A stretch of DNA of 64,000 nt from Homalodisca vitripennis (Eukaryota; Arthropoda; Insecta; Hemiptera; Cicadellidae): positions 1 to 64,000 of the forward strand of contig NW_025776229.1 in NCBI RefSeq assembly GCF_021130785.1. Reading direction: 5' to 3'. The first letter of the stretch is position 1; each line of letters opens with the position of its first letter. A model generated the notes under the pieces. The model did not search any database. It saw only the letters and a program-made list of their open reading frames with translations, and was not told where the DNA came from. This document shows, piece by piece, positions 25,211 to 38,391 of this stretch. A program made the position numbers and the translations under genes.

Positions 25211-26333
25211 ATGACTGGTTTATCTAGACATATAATAGAAAATTTAGCACTGTTTTTTAGTAAATCGAGGAGATTATATATTGATATAAACACACTAGTA
25301 TTTGATAAGAGAACGAAATAAGAGTAATATATAAATATAAGTAATATTCACAGTTAGTAATATAAATTTTATCAATGACGATAGATTTTATGTCTGCACT
25401 CTGGTGTGAATTTCTGTAACAAATAGAGCCATATCTAAATTTAAGAACAACATTGTTTTGAATATTATTGGCACTGTATTAAAAAAAATAACGCTAAATT
25501 CTAAAGTTAGTTTATCAAACCGTTTATGACTGGCTTTCAAACATGTTTTTACATTTTGAGTCATCATAATTAATTGTGCTGCCCAAAAAGTATAGTAACA
25601 GTTGTGTGAGATTTAAGTCAGAAATTTAATCTCGCAAAGAATTATACAGGTTCTGTTTATTAAGAAGGAATTGGATATTAAAACAGTACTCACACACGCA
25701 CACATTCAACGAATTCATCCCAATTCTCCCTGTACACTTTGGGTACAGAGAGGATTAAAAACAGCCCTCAACATGCATTTGGCAACCTCCATACAAACAA
25801 TTTAGTGGCGTTATAGGTAGAAGAGAAAAGAGGTTTAATTACCTCAATAAATAATAAAAAATAACTTTAAATAATTACTTTAACTTTACCACTTCTTCAA
25901 ATAATTAACTTATGGTATGAAAGCTGCTCAAATCACTGTTACATGCTGTGATTAATCATTCTTAAAACTAAGTGTACACTTTGGGAAATGAGAGATATTG
26001 ATATAGAATATATATGAGATAGTAAAACATAAAGGTAACTCATCCATTTCGGATCCTCGTTGTTATCTTGCCGTACTTCCTGTTGATCAAAATCCGTTAA
26101 CACACATTAAGAGCGTTCAATATTTTTAAATTCTTTTATTCGTCGTTTCTAAGGTAATATGTAAATTGTTGATACATTGTTGAAAACGTTTGTTTTTATT
26201 TACTGCATATTACAAAGTAAATCTGTTATTACAGTAGTAAACAAACCATTAAATTAATAGTAAGTTATATTTACAATAGTTGTTTAAGGCAAGATTCAAT
26301 TATGAATTTATATGCTGTTAATATCATAGAATG

Positions 26334-26337
<4 letters not shown>
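25211..26337. other. AT-rich intergenic DNA
   Basis: No recognisable coding, RNA or repeat features. Confidence 0.5.

Positions 26338-26390
<53 letters not shown>
26338..26390. repeat. (TA)n microsatellite
   Basis: A perfect TA run of about 53 bp, just outside the left end of composite repeat copy B. Confidence 0.95.
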
Positions 26391-26391
<1 letters not shown>

Positions 26392-26601
26392 CGCCACCCA
26401 TGGAATTTAAGAGTAAACCTCAACCTGTTTTCAAAGTTATTAAATATGTGTACTAGAGCGTATATTTAAATAAAAAACAAACAAGGTTCTGAATTATTAT
26501 ATAAAATTATTATTTTTGTTAATACGTTAGTTACGTAGAGAAGATAGGACCGGCTGCCATCTACACGGTAACTATAACTTACCTACCAGATATATCATCT
26601 A

Positions 26602-27189
26602 CCGTTATAACTATCAGAGCTATCAATCTAACCTATAACTGAACTACAACTATCTACATTAATCATTACTGATGGCATTTGAAGATTAGCAGAACATTCT
26701 TTATGGAAACGTTTCTGAGAGCCGTTATAACTATCAGAGCTATCAATCTAACCTGAACTACAACTATCTACATTAATCATTACTGATGGCATTTGAAGAT
26801 TAGCAGAACATTCTTTATGGAAACGTTTCTGAGAGCCGTTATAACTATCAGAGCTATCAATCTAACCTATAACTGAACTACAACTATCTACATTAATCAT
26901 TACTGATGGCATTTGAAGATTAGCAGAACATTCTTTATGGAAACGTTTCTGAGAGCCGTTATAACTATCAGAGCTATCAATCTAACCTGAACTACAACTA
27001 TCTACATTAATCATTACTGATGGCATTTGAAGATTAGCAGAACATTCTTTATGGAAACGTTTCTGAGAGCCGTTATAACTATCAGAGCTATCAATCTAAC
27101 CTATAACTGAACTACAACTATCTACATTAATCATTACTGATGGCATCTGAAGATTAGCAGATCATTCTTCATGGAAACGTTTCTGAGAG
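26602..27189 (+). repeat. alternating 120/114-bp tandem array, five units
   Basis: Units begin CCGTTATAACTATCAGAGC at 26,602, 26,722, 26,836, 26,956 and 27,070, giving lengths 120, 114, 120, 114 and 120. The difference is a 6-bp segment: odd units read AACCTATAACTGAACTAC and even units AACCTGAACTAC. The real period is therefore a 234-bp dimer. The last unit has extra substitutions (GGCATCTGAAG, CTTCATGG), as is usual at array ends. Copy A has only one diverged unit at the same place. Confidence 0.95.
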
Positions 27190-27794
27190 CACTATTTACC
27201 CTTTTATTAGAATTAATTCAGTTCTAAAATTAATAATTAAATTTAAATACCTCAATTTAATGGATAATCGTACATTTTAACCAATTACTGAATTCAACTA
27301 TTGACATTCAGTCAGACTTCGATAATGCACTTTTTAGGTAATAAAACAGCCTGAAGATAGCTTACATTGTATTTTCAAGATCGTTAACTGAAGGAATGTG
27401 ATCACTTTTATTGCTCAATCTACAAATGTATACTAACTTTATTCTTTGTGACAAATAACCTGTAAGAACACCATTAAACTTTTGAGTATGTTTATACTAT
27501 ATAAAAATTGTGATACTTTAGGAATCATTTATTTTTTGTCAGAGATGTATGAAAAATAAAGTTTTAAATAATTAAAATATTTTAAGGCCAATATTTAAAG
27601 TAAGGAAATTTGTATTAGCACATTAATAACAACTTATGTGTTATGTACTTATGTGGTATGTACTCGTATTTGTATTATATCTGGATATAGATTCACTTAT
27701 TTGAGGATACGATATAATAATTGGGAAATTTAACAATTTTATTGGTAATCATATATACGGTATATTATTTTCTCATTTAAAGAATTATGAGAGC

Positions 27795-28070
27795 AAGTAT
27801 ATAAATCAGATTAATTTGTTAGGTACTGAAAGTGTTTTATTTATATCGGCAATCAGAATAAATTGTGACGTATTAAATGTGAATTTATTATATTTGTATC
27901 AGCAATCTAGGCAAACTGTTACGTACTTAATATTAATGTGTAAAATTAATATCAGAAATATATGCAAATTGTAACATACTGCATGTGAATGTGTTATATT
28001 TACATCAGCAATCAGGGTAAGTTGTTACGTACTAAATGTGAACGTGTTAGCTATTTATACATAAATACAT
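27795..28070 (+). repeat. degenerate tandem repeat, ~57-bp units
   Basis: About five diverged units with ATCAGCAATC, GTTACGTACT and ATGTGAATGTGTTATATT. Homologous to 1,525-1,745 in copy A. Confidence 0.65.
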
Positions 28071-30013
28071 TACTGTGGATAAATAAGACAAAAAATATCG
28101 TGTACACATTGTGATAAATAAAAATATAGCTCAAACATGTTACTTGTTTAGAATGTGGGTTGAACGTTTATCAGATTATTCTCCAATATGTCATGAACTA
28201 AACACATAGAAAAGATTCACTAAAAATATTGTTATATTCTTGTTTTAAATAGTTAAAAATAAACTTCATTCTAAGGATCTTATGTTGACTAATAATTCTT
28301 TAACCAATCAGAGAAAATAAAAGAATAAGCCGTTAACTAGATCATAATGTGTCAAATTAAAAATATATTTAAATTAGGTAGCCTAAAACGACGTTACGTA
28401 CATTTAATTATTATTCTTTCAATAACGCTCACATTCATCGTAAGTAAAATATCCTCCTGCATGGATGTGTTATTGAGAGAATATATTCTCGAAGATATTT
28501 TGAGATGTTGATTAAATCGACCATTTACAATCAGCGCGCCACATAAAGGGCTCACTCTGTTATTACGATTACAAGTAGATCCCAATCAGCTGATACGTGA
28601 CGTCATCATTCCAGTTCCAAGCGCCATTCAGTCCGTGGTAGTCTAATGAGAATCGCTTAAAACGTGTGACCCGCTCACAAGGTTACCAGAGCTTGAAAAC
28701 GAATTACGTTATTTAAATTTGAAAGAATATTAAGTCTTATTTCTTTGTCTATAAAGCGAGCCAATCTATTGTTTTCATACTTGGTGTTTCGACTGTCACT
28801 AACCAGTGAAACGACGATATCAAAAATCCATTATTTATACAATTTTGAGATGGTGTTCCAAAATTTAGAAGGTACATTCAAAGTTTTTATTTAAAACTAA
28901 ATACTTTCTCTACGAGTTAATGTGTGTTTTTCAATACCAACAAAATTAAAGAAGGGGGGGACTGCCAGTGAAGCCCCAATAGGTGCTGCCTTCTTCGGTT
29001 GAGTGTACTAAGGCGATGAGAAAACTTTGCTGGAGTCTGTATAGTATATTACATGGAGAGACTCTAGAGCTGGTAAGTTATTTATCAGAGATCATCAAAG
29101 TGAATTTCCATAAGTGTTCCTTAACACACCCTTATTGGGAAATCTCTATTCCAATCCTATGCCTTCTTGTTGCACGTGGATTAAATGTTCAATTTTGTTC
29201 CTATTGCACATTAAATTTATGTATACATACTTTCATTTGGAAAATGGTAAAAATTTAACATACCATGATATGTAACAAAAAAAGAAACAGACACGAATAA
29301 TACATCTTTCATATATTTTCCTGAATCGTTCCTCTAAACTAACATTGTTTGACGTTAAAGATTAAACAAACCAAAATTCCAATCATTATCAGCTACTAAA
29401 TCTCCTTCCAATTGAGATTCTAGTAAACCCCCTCTGACAACTTGTAAATCACTCTTATCACAATCAGACCAACAATCAGTGTCAGAAGTTGTATTCGGAC
29501 TGTCCTAAATACTCGAGAACGAGTTGCAAATTAAAGCCATTCATCTCGGCTGTAACAGCCATTCTCTACCTACACTAACTGCCTAAGTTACCACAGCAGT
29601 TAACTAGGGGTTTACTTTCCTAGTAGATAACACTTTCGCTAACCACTACACTTACAATGGTAAGATGTATTAGTTTTATTTGTGAGTTTATCAAATCCTA
29701 AGCATTATTCAACATAGTTCAAATTAACATTGCTTATTACTATCAACCAATAGGTATCGTCTAACTGATTAAACTTTAAATTAACTCTGTAGTATCAGAT
29801 ATTTCCGTTATAATTTGGAAGACCTACAGTGCATTGTCAGTGACAACACCATACAATGGTTGAGTTGTCATAAGTATTTATTATAACGATAGTTATTATT
29901 TAAATAACTATTACTATTTAACTATAATTTAAGTGGTTAATTTTCACCAAGTATAACTTACCGTCATCTGTTTCACACTTTTGACTGTCAGCCTACTATG
30001 CTGTGTCGTAGGT

Positions 30014-30500
30014 GGACAGTGACAGTGCAAACAAAGCCTTCCTGCCACTTGTATGTAATTACAACTCACCGTTATCTGTTATACACTGCCAGACTTACAT
30101 GCCGTGTGGTAGGTGGACAGTGGCAGAGCAATCAATGACTTTACGTCACTACAACTTACCGTCATCTGTTAATACTATTGACTGCCAGACTCCTATCCCG
30201 TGTTGTAGGTGGACAGTGACAGAGCAATCAATGACTCCATGTCACATAGATGGGATTACAAATCATCGTCATCTATTACACACTATTGACTGCCAGACTC
30301 CTATCCCGTGTGGTAGGTGGACTGGACAGTGCCAGAGCAATCAATGATTCCATGTCACATAGAAGGGATTACAACACATCGTCATCTGTTACACACTATT
30401 GACTGCCAGACTCCTATCCCGTGTCGTAGGTGGACAGTGACAGAGCAATCAATGACTCCATGTCACATAGATGGGATTACAACTCACCGTTTGTCCTGCC
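30014..30500 (+). repeat. short diverged array of the ~102-bp unit, five units
   Basis: Units start near 30,014, 30,116, 30,212, about 30,327 and 30,434. They are 96-115 bp long and less alike than those in the array at 16.6-19.1 kb. Several carry an ACTATTGACTGCCAG variant, and one has a small duplication (GTGGACTGGACAGTGCC). The fixed 3' flank follows directly. Confidence 0.9.
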
Positions 30501-30560
30501 CATTCATCAAACTCTGTCACTTGAATCCCGTTACTGCGGCTAATATTTCACTTTTAGTAA

Positions 30561-33500
30561 CGTGAAGGCATATATTCAAAGCTATTATAATGTAAATATT
30601 AGAATATGGAAAGAATATACTACATAAGCAAATAACAAAGAAACTAGTATGATATAACAAATCAAGAAATATAAAACACTATACTCATAGCTTGAAGATC
30701 CAGTTTATCCTAATTGTTTGTTATTATAGAAATGAAAATATTTATCTATTTAAAAAAGGTTTGGGAAATCAACTCATACTATGAGATTTAGTAAATTGGT
30801 TAACTCTATTAACCATAACTCCAGATTTTTACGAGTATACAAGCCGTGAATACAACACCAAAGACATAAACTCTATCAGTTTTTATATTTATACATACTG
30901 TCATGCAGAGTTTAAATGGAATGTAATGGAACAATATGTATCATCCAAGAAAACCTTGTGTTACCTCCAAGAAAGTATTTACAGTTCTAATTTTAAATTT
31001 AATGTCCAACTAGAGGTGTATTTTCTTCGCGGTCCTAAACAAACTGAGGTTTTTAGTAGGTCAAATTTTAGGTTTGAAAGTATACGTTATTCAAATTTCC
31101 CATCACGACGTGTCTTTGACCACAATATTCGTACTAAACCACAACTAAAAACCTTTTAATGCTGAAAAACTGTATCCTTCTAGTAACTCATCTCTTTTAG
31201 AGGTCAAAAACCATAATTAATTTTTAATGTCCTAGTTTAGAATATTTATCGTGGACATACTTTTTAATTACGAGATTACCACTATACTATTATTATTCAT
31301 AGCGTTAACTCTCGTCTGTATAAATTTAAAAATAACAAAATTAATTATAATTTATCACACGTCGATTATAAAATATTTTTTAAATGTCAGGACTAAATAC
31401 GTTTGCTGTTTTTTTTTTTTTTTAGTTTTAAAGAATATCAAATGCTCTACTCACAAATCCAAAATGCATCACTTGTGCTGATATTTTAGGTATTCTATAT
31501 AGATGAGTTCTTTTTTATGGTAGAAAAACAGAATCTTGTAAGTTTTTTTATTTTCCCCAGGAGGGCTTACTTCTGTTTGGCTTATACCTCGCTGTAAAAC
31601 CTACAAGGAGTACTTAAAAAAACAGATGTGTGACATATAGAGAAAGCGGATCGAGCGGCACATCACTGACCACAAATGGAGAGGTAAATTAAAGAAAATT
31701 AAAACCACCGTTATTAAAACGGCAGATTTGGGATGTGAAATACGAATTATATAGTATTAGTGATTATGAAAATTGTTTTAATTTATTTTAGTGTAGAAAA
31801 TCAAAAACCTGTGTTGCCTACAATATTTTTACCTGTATCCCACTACATGTTCCACTGACTGTATCACACATTCTAATCACGTTGAATCAGATATCAGATA
31901 TGGTGTAACTGAACTCTTTCCCAGATGTTTGGCAGAGAGGAAGAGCGAGAGAAGTAGGTCGATCAGGTGTTGAATGAGGGACTGATGACCGTCATCTCTC
32001 ACCTCCCCCCCTCACCCACGTTTGCAACCCTGCACAGTCTCTGGGATAATCTTTGTAAAGTATGGCAGCATTTCATTTTACTTACAAAACCAACGATGAT
32101 ATCAGGATAGATCAGTCATATTTAGATGTTATGCTCCACATCGAGAGATAAAACCACTTTCGGTTGAGTGGAAATAAAAATGACGCTCGACATTATCTCG
32201 GTATTTCATGTTATGAATAAACTAAATTAAAACTGTTATTAAAACCGTAAATGTTTTCCACGCACTGTAGGATTAAAAATTATTATCCACGGTATACATT
32301 ATTCTTACGTCAATAAAATTTTACGGTTGGTGAAATTGGTGAATGGTGAAGTCTTAAAACAAGGTTTCTGCTTCACTTCCATTCAGTACTTTCCTTTCTT
32401 CACAGTTAATCTCCAGCATCTCATGACTCTCCCTCCCTTTTGTCCATCAAGAGTCTAAGATATAGTACTTTTGATTATATTGTGTTTATAATTGATGGCT
32501 ATACTTATAAATATATTTTAAACAACCACAAATCGTGATACCTCGTAAAATATAAATGACCCATCCGGCGTGGTAGGGATGCGTAAATACCATTGTGTTG
32601 CTTACATCTTAAAATATGCATTATATGACTGTTAATTTTTACAGAGCAGATATTTTAATAACTTGCTTTTTAATATAATACTTCTGCACATTTAGAAACT
32701 CTATCATCATGAAACATTACAATATTAAAATACTTTTTAGGCGTATAACTGGTTTTTAGAAATATGAAATTGGTTTGATTGCAACAATTGTGGTTATAAA
32801 TGCAATCGTTTGTATTTATTTCAGGTTATCCTATACTGAAATCATCTACAAACCTTACAGGCCATAAGGACGAACAGTTGTTATAAATTATATAATAATT
32901 CTAAAGTACTTTCCAGTATATGTACATAGTTTTGTGATTAAAATATGTACACTTTTGGATTATGACGATTTATATTCTGAAGACTGATTCAGCGAAACAT
33001 GAAACATCCTACAAAAGTTCCGTTCCAAGGGTGTTTGCACTTTCTACAAGAGTTATTAAGCAGATTTCTGGAAAACACTAGTATGCCTAAAACTAATAGT
33101 TGCGGTGTTTAGTTATTTTCTGTAAGAAGTATAAAACACTTTTTATTTCTACAAAAAATAAGGTACAAATTATTTTACTTGATATGTAACTGGCCGCTTT
33201 ATCTCAATTACATATTGCGTAAAGGTATCTAGGAAACATTATCTTAGGTGTATCTGTACAATACCAACTGTATCAGTAAAAATAACATTAAATATCCTGA
33301 CTCTATGTTCGACTTATAACATATTCTTTGTTTGAAGTTTGTGTTTTACGATGGAGGGATAGTAAATGAGACAGGACTTTTCCGGACATTTTCCATCGAT
33401 CTGTCATACAATAAAACAACGAACGTTTCAAGATCTGCAATATGATCTCTTCTTCAGGTAAATTGTGATATATTTTGAAATTCTAAACTTTTGTAAATCA

Positions 33501-34600
33501 ATTTTATCTTAATAGAAACATACCTCTTTAAAATGTATAAACAACCGATCTATTTACAAGAGATTTTCTTAAATAAGTAATAAGTTTCATTTTAAAATAA
33601 CCAAAATAAGTACGCTGAATTAATTAATAAATTACATGCATCAATTTATAACATAATATTATTTTTACACATTTAGCACCAGACGTCTATGTTACCCTAC
33701 AGTAAGTATAATCATAATTATCACGAATCTTCACGTGGAGATAAGAGTGTTAAAGACTTTGATCTTATTTAACTTAACTCAATCTCAAAAAAGTCTTGTA
33801 ACAAAAACAGAGTTCTACGGCTTATTTACATGAATAAATCTCAATAATGAATTCCTCGTTTTAAATTTCAAATTGTGTAAAAAGTTATAACAATGTCTTG
33901 AACCGTTATTATTTTCATCGGATCGTTGCAAAGAAACACAGCTCCATCTGACGCAAGAGCTTCACAGCTTAAAATCCTTCAGCCATTCTCATCTTTTATT
34001 TACTGCTCCACTCGCAATAAGCAGTACATGATGCAGCTCCGACAGTTTATCAAATAGAGTGGTTCCAGAAGAACGCGTTCAGTATGATGTAATTGTATCC
34101 TGAGGTTGTTTGTGTTCCTCTCAAGGTTACGTTTCAATTAGTTTGGAGACAAAATATTAGTTTTATAAAGTTAGTTTATTATCGAGATGACTTCAATTAA
34201 ACAGCCAATGTTTAATGTATTTAAAATCTAATTTAAATTTCTTTATATAAGATTGGAATTGGTTTTTATTTATAACACATTGGAATTGATGTCCTATGTT
34301 AGCCGACAACGATATATCATGGATTCTAAACCAAGTTTGGTTGGTTTTTGGTAATAGACAACGTGTAAAATCACGAATGGCATTTGAAATATAATTATGT
34401 TCGGTATTTCAAATGAATACTGATGTATACATTTTAAAACCTTATATAAAAAGTGTTTAAAAGTTTTATTATTGTATATATTTTTATCAAACACTTTTTG
34501 AGGCTACAACTCTAATACTGATGAATTGATTTATTTGAAATTGGCCATATTTGCAATGGAAGAAGAAGTTGGTCATGGACCTCCCTTTCATTCATTTCAT
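30561..34600. other. AT-rich intergenic DNA
   Basis: Four kilobases without a supported feature. Open frames such as 30,926-31,159 and 31,251-31,481 have no domain and follow the AT bias. A T-run lies at about 31,411-31,424. Confidence 0.5.
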
Positions 34601-34610
34601 ATATATATAT

Positions 34611-34862
34611 ATTTACGTTAAATTGTATAAATGGCAATAGCCTTGTTTAATTTCAATAAACATTGAATCACAAAAAGTACTTGCTCCGCCGGGAGTCGAA
34701 CCCGGATCTCTCACTTGCCGGGTGAATGTGCTACCATTACACCACAGAGCGCTTACTTTTTCCGATTAAATTATTTTGTATTTGGCCGTATCTGTCACAT
34801 ATGTGTTTAAATAAGCAAACTAACATATGATTGGTAGACCAAATACCTGTCAAATGACTTTT
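34611..34862 (-). mobile_element. tRNA-derived SINE, copy 1 (minus)
   Basis: In element orientation the order is a head of about 100 bp (GGCCAAATAC through AAAATAATTTAATC), a tRNA-like module, then a tail: CAAGTACTTTTTGTGATTCA, ATGTTTATTGAAATTAAAC, GCCATTTATACAATTTAACG, and an AT run at the very end. The same tail ends two plus-strand copies at 36.3-36.6 kb. A second partial copy follows head-to-tail at 34,863 with a period of 252 bp. No protein is encoded. The element would depend on a LINE for movement. Confidence 0.7.
34683..34752 (-). other. tRNA-like module of the SINE (not a functional tRNA)
   Basis: The minus strand folds as a cloverleaf. The acceptor has six pairs GCTCTG/CGGAGC, the D arm GTGT-loop-GCAC has loop AATGGTA, and the anticodon arm TTCAC/GTGAG has loop CCGGCAA. 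The T arm is CCGGG/CCCGG with loop TTCGACT. The anticodon triplet would be GGC, but position 33 is C instead of U and the first acceptor pair is mismatched. It recurs as part of a repeat with a conserved tail. I therefore read it as the Pol III promoter module of a SINE, with B box GGTTCGACTCC. Confidence 0.65.
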
Positions 34863-34961
34863 ATTTACGTTAAATTGTATAAATGGCAATAGCCTTATTT
34901 AATTTCAATAAACATTGAATCACAAAAAGTACTTGCTCCGCCGGGAGTCGAACCTTATATC
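34863..34961 (-). mobile_element. tRNA-derived SINE, partial copy 2 (minus)
   Basis: Repeats the tail and T arm of the preceding copy (ATTTACGTTAAATTGTATAA to CGCCGGGAGTCGAACC on the plus strand), then breaks off inside the tRNA-like module. Together the two form a head-to-tail dimer. Confidence 0.7.
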
Positions 34962-35908
34962 TATACATACACAAATGTATATTATTATTATTATTATTGT
35001 TATTATTACATTAAATAAGTCAAAGAAATAAAGAAATATGTAATAGAAAAAAGTATGTAAATTTATTTTTTATGGATACATGTTTCCAGAACAGTGTTAG
35101 AATACAATTCATCATTCTATTAACACTGTACAAGTGTACTTAACTTATACAAAAAACCTGATTGTGAAATTGATTAATGGGCTTTATAACGAGCTGATAT
35201 TAAGTCGGTTAATGAATTGAGTACAACTCTCTGAGAAACACGAGTGTTTATGTGTGTTTTCTGTAAAGAATTAACAGACTCGGTTCTAGGGTAGGAATGG
35301 TTACCAGTCTAAGCCATGATATACGACACAAGTAGATAATTAGATAGCAGCGGTCAGGACTAATGATGACGTCAGTGATTAGGGTAAATCGGGACTGGTG
35401 ACGCAATTGGTCAGTCATCCTTGCACAGTTTGTGGCCCTGTGGGTTTTGTGGCCATGGAGTAGTAATAATACAGATTGTGTAGCCACCACCAAAACCAAT
35501 TTTTGTCTTTTAATTTATAATTTCTATACATAAACATATAATTATTTGGAGTCGAACTCGGTACCTTCAGTTTTAGAGGTCATTGGCCAAAGTGATACCA
35601 AATTCCTTGGAAAAATTACGTGAAAAACAGATTTCTGCTTATTTTTAGAAAACCATTGGAGATACGAAAAAAAATTTAAATATATATAGTGCTCGTCTTA
35701 ACAAGACCCTTAAAACTGTGTACATGATGCGTGTTGCTATTTACAAAGTGTTTACTTATATGAATTTTTTATTCTTCCAAATTTGAGGAGGGAGGTCAAC
35801 ACAAAAATACTCTTAAAATAAGTCATATGGCATATCACAATAAAGATAAGTTTCTTCACAGCAAGACACCGGAATCAGAATAAATAAAACTTATACGGAT
35901 AAGAAAAT
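34962..35908. other. non-coding spacer between SINE pairs
   Basis: Contains short ATT repeats (about 34,979-35,010). A possible diverged B-box-like word (GGAGTCGAACTCGG, about 35,548) is too isolated to call. No coding signal. Confidence 0.4.
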
Positions 35909-35909
35909 A

Positions 35910-36100
35910 CAGAATGTTCCGTAAATTTCAACATTTTTCAAAAAGAACGCCCGCCATTTTAACACGAATTCAGATAATTGAATTATATTTTCACCATGAG
36001 TTTCTTTTCACAATACCTTTAAAATGATGTATGATGTATCTCACATTTCAAAAAGGTCTATATTCGAACAATCAACTCTTAAACTGTTTGGAACACCCTG
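35910..36100. mobile_element. 191-bp MITE with TA target duplication
   Basis: The left end CAGAATGTTCC (35,910) and the right end GGAACACCCTG (36,090-36,100) are imperfect terminal inverted repeats, matching at 9 of 11. Each is flanked by TA (35,908-35,909 and 36,101-36,102), as expected for a Tc1/mariner-type element. The interior has no coding capacity. The superfamily call rests on the TA duplication and CAGGGTGTTCC-type ends only. Confidence 0.6.
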
Positions 36101-36284
36101 TACATAGAGTTTAATATGTTTTCAATAGACTCAGCATTGGTGTTTTATGGGAAAAAAAGCTTTGTTTTATATAAATACACCAAACTGTTCTCCCACAATG
36201 CATACTACACGGGTGGTCTGCCTAACCCGGAATATTACATAGATTTAAACAGATTTGTGTTGGCAAATAGACATTGGTTGTTCA

Positions 36285-36382
36285 GCGTCGCGTCAGGTTC
36301 GAGTCCCGGCGGAGCAAGTACTTTTTGCGATTTAATGTTTATTGAAATTATAAAAAGGCTATTTCCATTTATACAAATTTAT
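36285..36382 (+). mobile_element. tRNA-derived SINE, partial copy 3 (plus)
   Basis: Starts within the T arm (CAGGTTCGAGTCCCGGCGGA), followed by the conserved tail AAGTACTTTTTGCGATTTAA and CATTTATACAAATTTAT. It is fused head-to-tail to the next copy. Confidence 0.65.
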
Positions 36383-36801
<419 letters not shown>

Positions 36802-36994
36802 TATATATGTACTGAAATTTAAAATTTACAATATCTCTTGTTTACTTAGTGGAAGAAATTGCATATGACCATAAGGTAGATTCATTTAAGATGTTTCCGG
36901 TTTTACTGGCCAAACAAATGCTTTTAATGCTTTCAGAGTAAAATTCTAGTATCGTAGAAAATTATCAATGTTAAGAACATTGCATTTACGTTTA

Positions 36995-37110
36995 TGGCTA
37001 AGCTTTAGCGAAGCCTATCATTCATGGGGGTTGGAAAAATTCATTTCTGTCTTCTGTATGTCTGTCTGTCCATCTCGAAAACCAACTAACCCATATACTT
37101 GGACATTGTG
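36995..37110 (+). repeat. dispersed repeat, 'TGAGCGTTAGCGAAG' family
   Basis: AGCGAAGCCTATCATTCATG, followed by TTGGAAAAATTCATTTCTGT and CTGTCTGTCCATCTCG, in the order seen in the other copies. Confidence 0.6.
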
Positions 37111-37684
37111 CATATTGCTATCATACTGACCAAAAAACAAACTATTACAGATTTCCAAATAAAAATTCTTTTGATGCTTTCATTCATTCAGTTGTGTGGC
37201 ACATCATCTGAATAATACAATCGTCTATAATACAAACCTTCGAAGCGTTATGAATTTTATAATTCCTCCTTAAGGTTAGAGCTCACATTTGTCTAAAATT
37301 ATTCCGATACTCATTCCCATTTTGATTTTGTTGTTGAATCAAATTAAATCATTGAACACTCACATAGGTTTCAGTAGACTTCAACTAAGATTCTTCAAAG
37401 AAGCTCAGTCTGGTTACCCAGTAGCTTTCTAGATAAAGACATTATCATTACCTCCTCAGGTACACATCCGGATTGTATCAACCCTTACCATCAAACTGCG
37501 TTATGTACAGAAATTCGTAGTTTTAAGACTTTGTATCTTCCATCTCTTTTATATGTTAAAGCTTTATCATAAAGTTACAGCACGCAAACAATTAAACCAT
37601 TCTAAAATACGGCATTTTAGTTGTTGCAAAGCATTCTATGTTGTTTATCCATCGTCTATAATGACTTTAAAATAAGTTACATAA
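37111..37684. other. AT-rich intergenic DNA
   Basis: Nothing recognisable. Confidence 0.5.
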
Positions 37685-37790
37685 CGTAGCTGGGATGGGA
37701 AGGATCGATTCAATGTGAATGTTGAGTTTAGGAACTAAGCGGAAGGTGAACTGGAGCTAAACTCTAAATTCATTTTAAACTAATTGCTCT
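37685..37790. repeat. short dispersed repeat with both orientations joined
   Basis: The first half (AACGTAGCTGGGATGGGAAG, TGAATGTTGAGTTTA) is in plus orientation. The second half (AAGGTGAACTGGAGCTAAAC, TCTAAATTCAT) is the reverse complement of the same family, making an imperfect inverted repeat. Confidence 0.45.
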
Positions 37791-38391
37791 AAAGGCTAGT
37801 GTCAGACAACTATTTGGGGTTCATCCAATGAGCTATGACGTTTTATCACTGCATATGTAACTTTGTATTGATGTAATTAGTATATCTATAAAGTTGTTTA
37901 CTTTTATGACATTAACAAAAGGATCTTTTCATTAAATGGGACGTGTTTGATTGGCAACGTGTTGCAGCAGTGGAGGTTTCCATGGATACGGCAATGCAGC
38001 CCAGGAACGATTAATCAAGTGGAATTTTCACAAGCGGAAAGTGTCACCAGGCGGGCCTGGCCGTGGTCATTCTTCTCATATCATAAAATTAGCTCTTTGT
38101 GTCACGCATCACACCCGTTTATTTCTATCCTGCATAACTGCATAAGACCAACAGTATCTGAAATTAATACATACCATAAATAACGTAATCAATTATAGGC
38201 TAAGAACTAAAACAAAGCCAAATATAAAGTCACTTTCATTTATTGTGTTACATTTAAATCATTCACCTAAATAGAATTGGGTGTACTGAATTTTAAAAGA
38301 AAGATAATGCAGGTTTAAGAATTCCTCTTTGTTAAAACGTTAGAAGTAAAGTTCCCCATGTAAATTACCATAGAGTTTGCGTCAACAACAG

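Larger units (their letters stand above)
26501..30560 (+). repeat. composite repeat copy B (compact)
   Basis: A 4.06-kb block whose parts align in order with 692-2,690, 10,432-10,500, 13,830-14,250, 15,215-15,295, 16,330-16,565 and the array and terminal flank at 16,571-19,165. It has no long open frame with a domain. It ends with GCTAATATTTCACTTTTAGT (about 30,538). I found no clear terminal inverted repeats, target-site duplication or Helitron-type CTRR end. I therefore call it a composite repeat and leave open whether it is a non-autonomous transposon or a segmental duplication. Confidence 0.75.

Noticed and set aside
26501..30560. Helitron identity for the composite repeat
   Set aside because: No TC start, 3' hairpin with CTRR end or Rep/helicase remnant was found. 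Internal minisatellites alone are not sufficient.
34683..34752. Functional tRNA-Ala (GGC) gene
   Set aside because: C33, an acceptor mismatch, and occurrence inside a repeated element with a conserved tail point to a SINE.
35546..35600. Another tRNA-derived SINE head (GGAGTCGAACTCGG)
   Set aside because: One B-box-like word with no conserved tail and no second copy.
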